In this document: one piece after another, positions 11,539-24,700 of the stretch | How positions within the stretch are numbered: the first letter of the stretch is position 1 | Layout of the letters: every line of letters begins with the position of its first letter | From: Owenia fusiformis | Lineage: Eukaryota; Annelida; Polychaeta; Sabellida; Oweniidae | Assembly (NCBI GenBank): GCA_903813345.2 | Contig: CAIIXF020000001.1 | Span: 49,557,885 to 49,621,884, forward strand | DNA length: 64,000 bases | Direction of reading: 5' to 3' | The notes under the pieces: generated by a model | Told to the model about the DNA's origin: nothing | Databases searched by the model: none | What the model saw: only the letters and a program-made list of their open reading frames with translations | Made by a program: the position numbers and the translations under genes

Positions 11539-14500
11539 CTATCTACGTTTCCCAGCCTTTTTCTTCTTTGACTTCTCGGCCTTCTTCTGAGTTTTTTCAG
11601 GGATCTCTTTCCTCGCTGCCTTAGTTTTAATAGGTGACTTTTTAGGGGAACTTTTCCTTTTTTTGACTTCAAAGTCGCTATCACTTTCACTACCATTGTC
11701 CTCATAATATGAGACATTTGCGGTGGCTCCCCGACCTCCTCCGCGTGATGATTGACGTCCATGAGCTTGACGTTTGACTGTAGCGGCTTTTTTCTTTGAA
11801 TGGTGGGAAGGCTCATCGTCAGAATCGTTATCTTCACTATCTTCTTTATATATCACTTTCTTCTCTTTCTTGACAGGTTTTTTTGCTTTCTTTTTGGGAC
11901 TGGCTTTAGATTTTTTAGATTTTGGGGCTTCCTCTTCTTCACTTTCTTCAGATTCACTTTCCTGTTTAGCTTTCCTTTTTGAGGCACTCTTGCGAGGAGC
12001 TTCTTTCTTGATGGTTTTTCCTTTTTTCTGTTTCCTTTTACGCTTAGGGGGTTCTTCCTCTTCTTCTGAGCTTTCCTCATCGCTGGTGTCTATATAGGTA
12101 ACCTTCGATCCTCCTCTTGATGATTTCTTTGCACCTTTTCCACTTCTAACTACTGCTCTTGGCCTGGAAGGTTCAGAAGAAGCATCGAATCTAGCTACCG
12201 TTTTAATCTCACGGCCTCGGTTACGTGGGTTTCTATGTGGTACATAAGCTACAGGTTTTTCATATCCTGAATAATCAACGCCATCATCATGAAACATTTC
12301 TTCCTCACTATCAGATTCATAATCACTAGGTGTGTCCTGTCCAGCCAATGCAGCAGGGGATGGGGTGAAGGGGTCACCTAGTTGGAACGTACCTGTACAG
12401 CCAATCCCAGATATCTGACTGAAAATGTATATGTATTTAAAATAAAACGGTGCACCTATGGTGTTTTATGTAGTGTTTTAACCGATCAAACAACCATTAT
12501 GAAACCATATGAAAACTCAACTGAAGTCCAGTTAAATAATGTAAGGTTTTTGTTTCAACTCACTGAAAATTAGCAATGAAACTGAAATTTATTGACTTTG
12601 AATCTCTTACTGTAAATTATCTGCATGTAATACAGAGCAAAAATTACGTCCCTGTCATAAAATTAAGAATTTGATGTACAGAATGTTTAAGGGGCAGCAA
12701 AGACTCACCATGAAACAAAATCCGAACTATTCTGCCTTTTACAAAAAGTCATGACACAAAAACTTTTTTAACAAAGGGAGGTCTAAATCTATATAGCATG
12801 TGGTTCAACTCACATTATGGATTCATGTTTCAATGCATTCTCTAAGGCTCGCCTCATCCTACCAGGATTATCATCTATTTTGAACTGTGGATGATACTCA
12901 GTGATGTACTCCTTAAGGAGCTTGAAGGAGCACTGCTTAGGTTCATGATTAGCCACTATTGCATTGATGATCAAGTCCTCAAGATCATTATCTGAAAATA
13001 GAATATGGTATTATTCACAATGAGGACAAGTAAATAATGGTGTGCATAAACTGTTGTACAAACATTGAAGACTTTTCTATCACTGTTTCAGTTCACAAAT
13101 TCCATTTAAAGGATGAGGGAGATGTAATATTGCTAGAAAACATATTTTACCTCTTGAAGGATCAAACTCTTCGACAGTTAGTTCAAATGATCCATTGCTA
13201 ACATTACTGCCACTAAATTGTACCCAATAGCCTTTATCTAGCCCTCTCTGAAGTGCAGTTGGTACTCTGAAAATACAATGGTATTTCTACTAACTCCCAT
13301 GCAAAATTATAGGCTAGGTCATGCGAAATTAAATTCATTTAGGGAAAAGGCATCATTTAGGCAAAAAAGTAATATTTAAATTGGTTCATTTCAGTAGACT
13401 TTATTTAAATGCATTTAACGTCGAGGAGCAACAGTGACTTATCTGGAGTTTATAAAAACCAATGTTTAAAACATTACTATGTATATCAAGAAAAGTTGTT
13501 CATAAATAAGTACTATGGCATATTCACGGTGACTATCCAGGCCCCGTATTACGAGCAAGTTCCTGCTGACATCGCGAGCAATGAGCTCATGTTAGAAGCA
13601 GGGCTTTAAGAGATATGATAAAATATAGTTTTATTTGAAGAACATCGTTACCCTGCAATTGAAATAGCCATTGTATGAAATAAAGTTGTACTGAGTTTCA
13701 CTTACTAAAGTTTCATATATGATTTTATATTCTAATTTATCATATCTATATTTAAATTTTATCATATCTCTCAAGGCCCTGCTCATGAGCTCATTGTTTG
13801 CGATGTCAGCAGGGCCTGGATAGTCCCCATGATATTGGTGAAAAACTTTTGAGATGCTTTATCTTAGCACTAAAGCTAATTGATAATTCAGGGACTATAT
13901 CTAACTTCAAGACATTATGGTTGTACAAGTGAACAAAATTTTATTAATAAACATTATTCTGCTCTAGAACTAGAGATAAAGCATCTCAAAGTTATGTCAC
14001 CAAACATGCCCTGACTTTGTACCCACCGTTTGTCTACATCAATATCAGGGTAGTAGTCTCTTATGTATTCCTTGATTTTCTTAGCAGATGCTATCTTAGG
14101 ATCAGACATGTAAGTCATGGCCATCTGGAAGGCCTCTGCCACAGTTTGTGGGTCACTGTGGACAATTCTCCTCCTTGTCTTCCTCTTCTTCACTGAAAGG
14201 CAGGAACACATTATGTGAAGGCAACAACAGGTATCATTACCATGTATACCTTTTCTATTTGAAACATGCATACGACAACCTACATATCATTACCATATAT
14301 ACCTTTTCTATTTGAAATATACCTTTTCTATTTGAAATATGCATACGACATCCTGCATACCATAACCACATATACCTTTTCTTGCTGCTGCTGACTTCTT
14401 CCTTTTCTTCTTTGTTTTTCCTTCTCCCTCTTTTGTGTCATTTTCTTTTGGTTTATCATCTTCGTTTGCTTCACTCTGAAATATACATAGCGTCAAATTA

Positions 14501-17500
14501 TAGCTTTTCCACATTGTTCTCTGAATTTTAAACAGGAATATTTGTAATTTAGGACTACTTTCACTATATATTTCACAGATTTAATGAATAGTCTTTTTTA
14601 TATAGCTTTGTAAAATATAAATAAATTTGGACAATTTTTTCACCAAAATGTTAAGTTTTAGCAATGTTAAAAAATGGTAGAATCACAAATTAAAAAAAAG
14701 ATGCCAAATAACAGTGGTTACAGAAACCAAAATCACCTTTACTTCTTTATTTGCTTCTCCATCTTTCTTCTCTGCATCATCAGCATTAGGATCCAGGCCA
14801 GCAGCTTCTTTCTTCTTCTTCAACCTTTCTTCGGACCTCTTCTTTTCTTCCTCTTCTTCTTCTTTTTTCTCAGCCTCTTCTTGTTCTGCTGTGAGGGGCA
14901 TACGGTAGAGACCTGCCTTGCCAACACCTTTGATCTAAACACACAACAAATGAATGTATGAACACCTCTGTATTCCAAACATTTATCAATGGATTTGCCT
15001 CAAATGTAGAGGTAATGCAGACAAGCACCTGGGTCAACCTGACCTATCTCTAGTTATAAATCTATATTTCAATGACAGGAGCCAGTACTGACATTTTGAT
15101 TTATGTTATATAACAACAAAGCCTAGAGGTAGCAAATCAAGCACCTAATAAGTGTCAAACCACCATAGATGAATTACCAAAAGATGATTCGGGGATTTGG
15201 AATTAAATTAACCATATTGTATTTTATATTAAATATATTATTTCACTATAGATGGATTCATTAAATTGCCGCTAATGTTACAAAACTCTGGCAATTCAGC
15301 TGATTGTATTTATCTCAGACAATATTAGAAATAAATTGAAAATATGAAAAAAAGATGATGATCATATGTCGTTCTTGTTTGATAAGATAAATTACAATAC
15401 ATGTACATGTATATTCTTTACATCTAGAAAAAAGAGCAGTAAACTATGATAAAAATGTCAAAATGTCAAAGCAAAACTTACCAAGTTAATTTTGCCATAT
15501 GTCACACCCCGATTTATGGCATTCATAACCAAATTTGGATGGATGTCCACACGAAGGGCTGGGTAACGCATTGCAATGTGGTTCCTTAGAGCCAAAGGTC
15601 GCAGGCCTTTTTTCTGTTTAATAGTCAAGGAATCTCAACAAACTTTTACAATGAAGCTCAATAAATCAATCAAAATTTGTCTCCTAACAAAAAATATTGT
15701 ACGATGTTAAAAGAATCGAATGTCTATAAATACCCTAGGGCTAGGCACAAAAGCTTTCGAACAGAAAACATTTGTGCCTAGCCCTGTGGTATTTAATTGT
15801 CGATGTAATGCCTGCTCTTCAGTCCGTATCATTTAAATCAATGTTCTTTCTACAATTAAACCCTTGCCTCACATAAGTAGATTTGCTAAAAATGACACAC
15901 TGATTAAATCCCTTAACCGTTAACCATGACACAATATTGCGTTCCAGGGGTTTTCATAAAGGATACAGGGTTACCAAGATCTTCAAAAGCCTGTGCCAGG
16001 ATGTCCTTGATCTTTAGACCCATTGTCTCACCCTGTACTTTTGTTGTCTTCGGCTTATTCTTAAACTCCTTAAGTTTGCCATATAGAGGAGATTTCTCAT
16101 TGATTCCAAATCCCTTTGGACACTCAGAATTGATGTGCTGAAAAAAAATTGAAATTGATGTAATGTTATGATATGGAAGCTGGGTGGGTTATCAATTATT
16201 CAACTGGACTTGGATATGGGTCTTCAGTGATACTCCAACTCATGTGTTTGTTTCACTATAAGGTTACTTTATCTAATAGAGGGGGTTATTTAGAATTTTT
16301 AATTTTCAGCCAAAGTGACCTAGGGATAAAAAGCCAAAGACAAAATAACTGACAGGTAATGGCTTTGTCAAAATTGTAAATTAAAATGGAATCATTGATC
16401 GATTGAAATTATGGAAAATTAAAAAGGTAAATGCATTTGACGACAAGATTCTATGAAGGAAAATCCCAAATTTACATTTAGCATATTTAAAACCAAAGCA
16501 GTACTAGACTGTAATACCAAGAAGCATACCTTATTAGTTCACATCAATCCATCAAATGGATATTTTAACATTTACCATGCACACACAAAAATAAAGTCAT
16601 ACTTTTATTTCCAAACCAAGAAGCATAACTAAGTTAAAAATTTCAAATTATTCTGTCAAAGTTTACCAAGGATAACTGCAGACAAGATTTTAGGATGGAA
16701 CATTCAAAATGTTGACTTTGGATTCTACTGATCGTTAACATGCCTAAAAACGAATCAGTTCTTGATGATCACAATACAGCAAGCAAGGCTATGATAAAAA
16801 ATGGGTGTGTTTCAAGGTATGTAAGTCACCTTCATGAGTATGTGTATCTCTACTCCAGGTTTGTTAGATTCCATACAGGCATCAATGTAGGCATCATACA
16901 AGTCATTCTTGTTCACTTTCATCTCCTCTTTCTCAACAATGTGCTCAGATACCCTGGAAACAAATAAAGTAAAAACCACAAGCTTGAGATTCAGGGTCAA
17001 GGGTCATCTAAAAAGATTTGCAATTAATTCTACATGTTATCTAATTCTGCTCTATGGATAGGAAATAATAAAACAGCACTCACAAAATGATTTTCCAATG
17101 TTTTGGTAATCAAAATGGTACATCATCATTATCTTATAATGGCATGAATTAATTAAACAATAATATACATGTATGTACATAAATGTATATTGGAGCATAA
17201 TTTCAAAAATCTGAATTAAAAAAAAGTTTCAATTTTTTGCCAAATTTGATTCTGTTTTATTATGCATTTGACTAGAACTTCCACTCTACAATCTAGAATT
17301 TCTGCTATATGTTTATAAATAATTGTAAAATCATACCAGCCATTCAACATCCCTTTCTCTGGGAACTCTTTTCTTTCCCTCTTTGAGTCGAGGATCTCCA
17401 CCTTGAAGACATTAACTGATTCCACATCAGATTCCTGGTCATCAGCACCATTCTCCTTGGCCTTCTTATCCTCAGGCATGTCTCTATTTGCAGCTGCAAG

Positions 17501-17521
17501 CTTCTTCAGTGGAGAGGGCAT
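11539..17521 (-). CDS. HP1BP3: HP1BP3 homologue, linker-histone-like chromatin protein (749 aa)
   Basis: Ten exons: 17521-17337, 16953-16830, 16137-15967, 15613-15482, 14934-14737, 14475-14376, 14192-14027, 13266-13151, 12991-12814, 12418-11539. Phases close exactly (2,250 nt with stop). Three H15 winged-helix domains are visible at about residues 145-217, 318-395 and 398-470. Their wing motifs are IKGVGKAGLYRM, VQFSGSNVSNGSFEL and IQISGIGCTGTFQL. The third aligns closely with vertebrate HP1BP3 (ISGKGFSGTFQL, then PSP). The N-terminal exons 1-3 may hold a fourth, degenerate winged helix. Linkers (exons 5-6) are E/K-rich. The C-terminal 270 residues are a Ser/Glu/Lys tail with SDSEEE and KKRKSSPKK blocks. 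The family is nuclear, binds linker DNA and HP1, and compacts heterochromatin. The protein is longer than the 553-aa human one because of the linkers and tail. The exon 3 donor at 15966 (GTATCC) was preferred over GTAACC at 15974 because it keeps frame and restores the domain. Confidence 0.9.
13530..13825. mobile_element. Foldback element in HP1BP3 intron 7
   Basis: The arms start GACTATCCAGGCCCCGT (13531) and end with GGGCCTGGATAGTC (13825). They pair through GACATCGCGAGCAATGAGCTCA and TATGATAAAATATAG-type sequences towards a centre near 13,680. No coding frame. Confidence 0.75.
14245..14382 (-). repeat. Tandem copies of the exon 6 donor region of HP1BP3
   Basis: On the minus strand the donor of exon 6 reads AGAAAAG|GTATAT (exon end 14376). 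The same AGAAAAGGTATA string recurs in the intron at 14329-14318, 14309-14298 and 14256-14245. The sequence between is also copied (TGTCGTATGCATRTTTCAAA). Spacing is 53, 20 and 53 bp, so one 73-bp unit was duplicated with an inner 20-bp repeat. Confidence 0.8.
15737..15785. repeat. Short hairpin of the AGGGCTAGGCACAAA family
   Basis: AGGGCTAGGCACAAA (15737-15751) and its perfect complement (15771-15785) frame a short loop in HP1BP3 intron 3. A larger copy with the same arms sits at 36,879-37,022. The downstream TGCCTGCTCTTCAGTC also matches that copy. Confidence 0.75.
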
Positions 17522-17758
17522 CCCTTACTGTAACTGTAGCAAGACAATATGTGCATCATATACCTTTCAAGCAGGCAATGGAGAAACGTGCAATCTAGGT
17601 GTAAAGTAACTTGAGTTATCCTAGACTCCCTTAAGTTACCAATGACCCCCCTATCACCCCATGCCACAAACTATGGTTCAATAATATCAAGTAATCATGT
17701 CTACTGAATTTCATATTTATTTCCCAGGGGATTTAACTGGCAAATTCCGCAATGATTA

Positions 17759-18565
17759 CAGGGTCTGACCTTAACTTTTTTTACCAGTAGCAAGGATTTG
17801 CTACCTTCTACCAAAACAAGGAGCAAATTCCCATATTCAGCAACAAAAATGCTCCAAGAAAATATTATCAGGTAGCAAATTCAAAGTGCTCCTCAAATTA
17901 AGGAATGTGCATGTTTAAATAAAGAACTGTGCTATAGACTGATATGTTAAACTAAATTTTCTAATTTAATCAAGCTGTACATTAGACTAATATCTGTAAT
18001 CATGTCTTATAACGAATCCCGGTTATTTCTCGCCTTTTTGCACTGAACGAAACAACCATTTTTTTACGTTCAAGAGTCGTCTGAGAACAATTTGTGGCTT
18101 TCAGACCAAAATCCGCATGTTTTCATTGAAAATAGGAGAATGAATCATCTAATCCTAATAAAGGTAGTATAATCAATTAGGGGGGAAACAAATTATAGCG
18201 TATTCATCGATGAATATGTTATATTTACAATTATAGTATTTCGTGCAGGCGACATTTTTTGGCAAGAAATTTTGTTTCGCTAAAGCGAGTAAAGTCCAAT
18301 CAGTGATGTTGTCTTATTTTGTTTCATTTTGGGATCCGTATCAACCAATCAGCGTTGAGGTTGTTTATCGCTATCGGAAATACGATGAAAAAATATTGGG
18401 AGTGGGAAGTTCCATTTATTCTATGCGATAGAAGGGTTGAAATACATGAGATTCATTGCGTAAATTTGAGGTAGCAAGCATTTGCTCCCGGCCACAAAGT
18501 TTTTGGAACAAAATGTGAAATCAGGTAGCAAATTTGCTCCTTGCTACCGCTAAGATCGAACCCTG
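17759..18565. mobile_element. hAT-like element with inverted ends
   Basis: Left end CAGGGTCTGACCTTAAC and right end, reverse-complemented, CAGGGTTCGATCTTAGC. Sub-terminal inverted matches include GTAGCAAGGA and GGTAGCAAATT. TGATTA flanks both sides (17753-17758, 18566-18571). CAGGGTTCGA ends are typical of hAT elements, but a full 8-bp duplication is not seen. The 807-bp body has no intact transposase frame. Confidence 0.6.
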
Positions 18566-19278
18566 TGATTATTACACCACCATCACAAATTGCGCAAAAT
18601 TTCTCAAAGACTCATAGATAGGCCACTCACCATAGTATTCTATGCAGAAAACCTGCAGAAATTTGGTTTTATAAATTTTTACAGAATATGATTTTTGGAC
18701 ACAAAATTTTATAGGCTCTTGGAACATGTATAAAAAATTGAGTTGAGTTTAGACTACATCTCTTCTCAGGGAACTCGACTCGTTTTCTTTATATCCTATG
18801 CAAAATTTTACTTTTAACCATCCAAAATTTGGTGCAGAATTTGGGATTTCATGAAGAGTCCAGAATTTGTGCAGAATTTGCATTTTCTCATGGGGAAAAC
18901 CAGAATATGTGATACTGATACAGGCCTGTCAACTTGGGACACCTAAAATGAGTGACTTGCAAATGTTGAACACCTTCCTTCAAATTATGAACACCTTGGT
19001 CCAAATTTTGATTTCTTTGGTTCATATTATATTTCATCCATCCAAATTTTAGATACCTCAAATTTTTTGCACTCGGGGAGGGGGCAGGAACAAAAAATAC
19101 TAAGCAAATGCTACGCGATTCACGAGAAAATTCCGAACTCTACAGGTTCAATTTTCTCGGCGTTCATTTTGACAAATTTCAAATTTATTAGCATTGTATT
19201 TCAATCCCCATCAGGGGTCATATACAAAGCATACAACTAACTACAAACTACGTAAGTACAAAAATGAAATATAAATGT

Positions 19279-19358
19279 GTAATGCCCACGGATGGTGGGA
19301 AGTCCTCCATATATTACTTAGATAGATGGAGGACCCCCCACCATCCGTAGTAATGCCA
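19279..19358. repeat. Palindromic hairpin
   Basis: AATGCCCACGGATGGTGGG (19281) pairs with CCCACCATCCGTAGTAATGCC towards 19,357, with a short TATATTACTTAGATAGA loop. A typical short MITE fold. Confidence 0.65.
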
Positions 19359-19536
19359 CTACTATATGTGAATAAATACATACTAGTATATATATGTGGC
19401 TAGTAGACACAACATGACAAAGAATATAGATGGTCATAGTCTAAATATTACTAGCTTTAGTACAGTAGATTATACTAAGTAGAGTCCGTTAAGACTACCA
19501 AGGGTCATGACATATTATTGATAAACTGGCTTTGTT

Positions 19537-19946
19537 TAAGGTACAGCTGGAAAGTAACATTTTGGTAAAAAATTGCTATACCAGCACATGTTATGTTCTG
19601 GTACAAAATAAAGTTTGAAGACATGTGTCAATTGCCTTGCTTTTTTCAGGAAAGTATCATTACATTGTCTTCTTTAAGAATATCTAGTTGGAGTTCAATG
19701 GAACTCCAGGAAACTCTGATATTTCACACTTTTTATTTTTCCAAATTTTCTTTCAAAGTTTTCAGACAACACAGGAGCTACCATTGGCCTGTTTCCAGGT
19801 TTACTAAAAGTAGACAGTGTAATGATACTTTCCTGAAAAAAGCAAGGAAATACGCACATGCCTTCATACTTAATTTTGTACCAGAAAATAACATGTGCAG
19901 GTATAGCAATTTTTTACCAAAATGTTACTTTCCAGCTGAACCTTAA
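19537..19946. mobile_element. Foldback element, about 410 bp
   Basis: Left end TTAAGGTACAGCTGGAAAGT and right end ACTTTCCAGCTGAACCTTAA are inverted copies. The arms continue through GGTACAAAATAAAGT with ATTTTGTACC, and AAGCAAGGAAAT pairs across the centre near 19,740. A half copy (ATTTGTACCAGAAAATAACA) lies at about 6257-6310. Between HP1BP3 and PPWD1. Confidence 0.75.
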
Positions 19947-20852
19947 GGTAACTTATAACTAAATCAAAAAATCCAAGATGGCCGAAACCAGGAAGCACAT
20001 GGCATGTGAGTATAATCTGACCATCAAAATTAACTGTCTTTTGGTTGGATTTTCTGTCAATTTTTTAGTTCCACTTATCATTTATATAACCAGGCTCACT
20101 GTGGTAATGCAAATAGAAACAGTAAACATTTTGGAATGGGAATTTGAGTCCTCTGAAAATGTGACAGAAAAATTGACAAAAAGAGTAGCACGGCAAAGGT
20201 CCCTGAACATTTTTTTTTCTAATTTCTCTGAAACATCCCTTTAATATTGCCCAAAATGGAAGGAGCTTTAGAATTTTGAAATCTCTCATACAAATTAAAA
20301 AAAATAGAAAAAAAACAATTTGAGAAGTGTACTTTTTTCCTTATTTTGATCCCAATTTTTTTATCGGGTAATTTTTCAAATTTCCGTTGCTCCTTCGTTT
20401 TTTGATATATGTTTGAAGTATATTTTCTGAAATGTTCAGATATTTTGAATCAGCGGTTTTTCACGGGCTACTCCTAGAAAAAAATCTTCTCAAATTCTTT
20501 AAACGGCACTTTTTTCTCAAACTAAAGTTTTGTTGTTGTTCTTTGATGTCTTTGTAATGATTACAGTGCACAAGCATATGTGAAATAATAAAAACGACTT
20601 CTCAGGAAGAGTTTGAAAATTTCAAGATAGTGAAATTTTCAATTTTTTCTGAAAATGGATTAAGTTAACAGTCACCTTAAGTTACATCGCATGATGAAAT
20701 AAATTTTGCGACCAGGTTTATCTCGGTACCTTCACAAGTCATACAATAAAGGAAGAAATTAACATTGATATCATTGAAATTAAATTGTCATTCGTTTTAT
20801 AGATGTCCTTCTACGGGAATATTTTTTGCAGACATATTCTGTCACGCACATA

Positions 20853-21089
20853 CAGTTGGGGACATAAATAAATGACAGGTGGATTTGCTGAAGTGAGGAT
20901 TTCCCATGTTAAAAATAAGAGAATTTACAAGAGGCCATAAATCAGTGGATGAGATTATACAAAATGTAAAATATACAAATTTTAAGGGATATGTATCTAG
21001 ACAATATTGGAAATTATGGGCTTTCAGACCACCATAATTAGGAAATGGTGATCGAAAATCGACCTGTCATTTATTTTTGTCCCCAACTG
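20853..21089. mobile_element. Tc1/mariner-type MITE with TA target duplication
   Basis: Ends CAGTTGGGGACATAAATAAA (20853) and TTTATTTTTGTCCCCAACTG (21089) are inverted repeats of about 27 bp, flanked by TA on both sides (20851-20852 and 21090-21091). A 237-bp element without coding capacity. Confidence 0.8.
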
Positions 21090-21700
21090 TAAACTGGCTT
21101 GACTTCAATTTTTTCAGCAAATGCGTGACAAATATGCAAATTGCGGGACAAGTGCCTGCTGATACTGTCTCTGTGATAGGCCTAGCTTTACAAATTAAGT
21201 TACAGGATTCATTTCAGAACTTGAGAACCAAGAAGGTGAGGTGAGCAAACACACTGTTTCTTACATTATGCTCTGGTGTAGCTCTAAATATAGACCAAAA
21301 TGCAGGACTTGCAATAATGCACAGGTCAAAGTGACACCTACTTATAGGGATATCAAGTAAAAAAAATACAAAATTTAGAACTAACCTAAAAACAAAGCGT
21401 GCACAGCTTTCGATGACGTCACTAGAGTTGAGCACCGGCCTTTAAACTTGGTTGAATTTGTTTAACAAGTTGTATTGTACCTAGATTTCAAAGTGAGCTT
21501 TGTGGCTGACGTCTGGTAGTAATTTTAACATATTTATCACAATTAAGATTATGACACATTGATTAGGGTTCTAAGATATGAGTTTGGAATTCAGGAAATG
21601 ATGTTTTTCAAATTGTAACCAGTTCATTACATTCACTCAACTTCTTAACTCTTCAAAAATCAGAATAGGAGGCGAGAAATTAAAACGTGAAAACACAAAA

Positions 21701-24700
21701 ATGTCGAAAAGACCAAATACAGATGAAAATAGCGGTGATGACGATGAATGTATAGGTCCAATGCCATCAGAAGCAGCAAAGCCAAAGAAAAAGAAAGGTA
21801 AGACAATCAAGAAAACTTTGTCATAGCGATTTACAGATAGATTGAGTTTAGGCTAAAATTTCAGTTTCAGAATCAATTTCGAATTTTCAATTTGTCTACA
21901 AATTCAGTGGAAAAACTGAGTGAAACTTGATCTACTATAAGCTATATTCTATGAAGGCCCCACGAAGTTCCGTAAGATGTGCCTTTATGAGCTTATATGG
22001 CAAATCAGCAACCACTAGATCTAGAGTCCATTTCACTGCTTCATTTCGTCAGTAGAACGGCAAAAATAAGAAATTGGAAGACCATTGTGCAATAATATAT
22101 GGAAAAGTATATTCATAATGTACATGAATGACATTTGTATATCTTGGATTGCTTCTAGAGTCCATTTCACTGCTTCATTTCGTCAGTAGAACGGCTAAAA
22201 TAAGAAATTGGGAGACCATTGTGCAATAATATATGGAAAAGTATATTCATAATGTACATGAATGACATTTGTATATTTCAGATTTTTTAGTTTTTTATGC
22301 AATAAGCCTGTCCGTCTTGTAATTTGAAGAATTTCAGCCATGTTAATCTTATTGAAAATAACATGGCAGAGAAACATCCAAATAGAAGAGGCCACACACT
22401 TTATAAGCCAAACTAGAAGCAATCCAAGATATACAAATGTCATTCATGTACATTATGAATATACTTTTCCATATATTATTGCACAATGGTCTCCCAATTT
22501 CTTATTTTTGCCGTTCTACTGACGAAATGAAGCAGTGAAATGGACTCTAGTTTGGCTTATAAAGTGTGTGGCCTCTTATATTTCAACGCTTGTGGGGGTG
22601 GAGTTACTAAACTGTAATATAATATATACTAGGTAGAGGGTAGTCTAAATGTGGGTAAATTGTACTGTTTTTATGATTTCAGTGTTGGAATATGAAAAAG
22701 TTTACTTAGATAATTTACCAAATGCTGAGTCTTATGAGAAGTCATATATGCATAGAGATACCATCACCCATGTAGCTGTCACTAAGTAAGACTTCAAATA
22801 TAATAAATGTGTATATAGTTTGAAAACTACGTAATATTTATGGAATGAATTCTTTATTTTTTAATCATTTCAATTTTAGTGACGCTGTATGGAATAAAAA
22901 TCTAGGTCAGTTTTGACCGTTAAGTATAACATTTATTGAAGGATTACAGGTTCATTCTCATATTACATTTATTACAGTATGAGCTCCACCACTGTATGTA
23001 TTGTCTTGTTAATTGTAATCCAAGACATTAAAAAATAATAACACAATAATGTGGTTAAACTATGAAATAAAAACTTCTCATATTTTGTAGGTTATTTTAA
23101 TTGCTTGCTTTATATAGTTTTTATGTCCCCACCACATAGTGTGGGGCCATATTGTCGGCCTAGGCGCGTCCATCTGTCTGTCCGTCCGTACGTCCGTCCG
23201 TCTGTCCGTCCGTCCATACGTCCGGGAGTTTTCTCCAAAACCGCTACAGATATCACCTTCAAATTTTCAGGGATAACTTATGAGTGCATACAGATGTGGA
23301 TGAAAATTTTTTAACTCGATACCTACTTCCTGTCGGCCATTTTGAAGTCAAATGCTAAAATCCTTGTCTGCAAACTTTAAGAAAAACGGCTTCACAGTTG
23401 CTTTTAAAACTTTAAAATCTTGTTCAGCTCACTTCATTCTAGATCTGATTAGGTTTTGGACCTGTTAGCTCAGTCATGTCAGCCATTTTGAATGTCTTAA
23501 GAAAAGTTAGCGCACGATAATACTTTGTATCATATTGAATGGTGTTTTTGAGTTTTCATACTTTAACTATTTAGTAGCTTTATAAATAATTTCAGATGTA
23601 CTTTGTTGTAAAAGCCTATGTTATTGTTAACAGTAGTTATATGTGATAATTTTGTAAGAAGTAATCAGCAAAAACACATAATCACTTTTTTATTGTCGGC
23701 CATTTTGGAGTTTTCCGTCCTAAAATCTTGTCTGTGAAGTCTTGTGTACGTGTTTTCAGGTGAACCGTTTGGTAGATCAATTTCAAATTTTCAGGGATGG
23801 TTCTTAGTATAAAAATTTAGATCTGATTTGTTTTTTGGCATTCTGGATAAATGTCAAGGCAGCCATTTTGGATTTTCCGTCCTAAAATCTTGTCTGTAAA
23901 GTCTTGTCTACGCGTTTTCAGGTGAACTGTTTGGTAGATCAATTTCAAATTTTCAGAGATGATTCTTAGTATGAAAATGTAGAACTGATTAGTTTTTTGG
24001 CATTCTGGGTAAATGTCAAGGCAGCCATTTTGGATTTTCCGTCCTAAAATCTTGCCTGTAAAGTCTTGTCTACGCGTTTTTAGGTGAACCGTTTTTGGTA
24101 GATCAATTTCAAATTTTCATGGATGATTCTTAGTGTGAAAATCTACATCTGATTAGTTTTTTGGCATTCTGTGTAAATGTCATGGCAGCCATTTTGGATT
24201 TTTCCGTCCTAAAATCTTGTCTGTGAAGTCTTGTCTACGCGTTTTCAGGTGAACCATTTGGTAGATCAATGTCATATTTTCAGGGATGATTCTTAGAATT
24301 TTTAGTATGAAAATCTAGGAACAGATTAGTTTTTTGACATTCTGGGTAAATGTCAAGGCAGCCATTTTGGATTTTCCATCCTAAAATCTTGTCTGTAAAG
24401 TCTTGTTTACATGTTTTCTAGTTAACTGTGTGACGGATCAATTAAAAATTTTCAGGGGTGGTTCTTAGTTTGAAAATCTAGAACTGACTAAATTTTTGGC
24501 ATTCTGGGTAAATTTTAAGGTGGCCATTTTGGATTTTCCGTCCTCAAATTGTGTTGGTAAAGTCTTGTCTACTCATTTTCAGGATAACCATTTGATGGGA
24601 TCACCCATTGGTGGGGACATTTTATACACATTTGTGTTCTTGTTATTTCTTCTATTCCAGAACTGACTTTATAATCACTGCAAGTTGTGATGGTCATTTG

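Noticed and set aside
11774-12097. Ser/Phe/Leu-rich plus-strand frame
   Set aside because: Antisense of the Lys/Glu-rich tail of HP1BP3.
19978-20244. 88-codon plus-strand frame (MAETRKHMACEYN start)
   Set aside because: Overlaps a repeat-rich intergenic stretch. An opposite-strand frame overlaps it equally well, and no splice sites or domain are seen.
23105-23314. Frame with [11 protein letters not shown]-like peptide
   Set aside because: Translation of a gtccgtccgt run at the left end of a repeat element; not a protein-coding gene.
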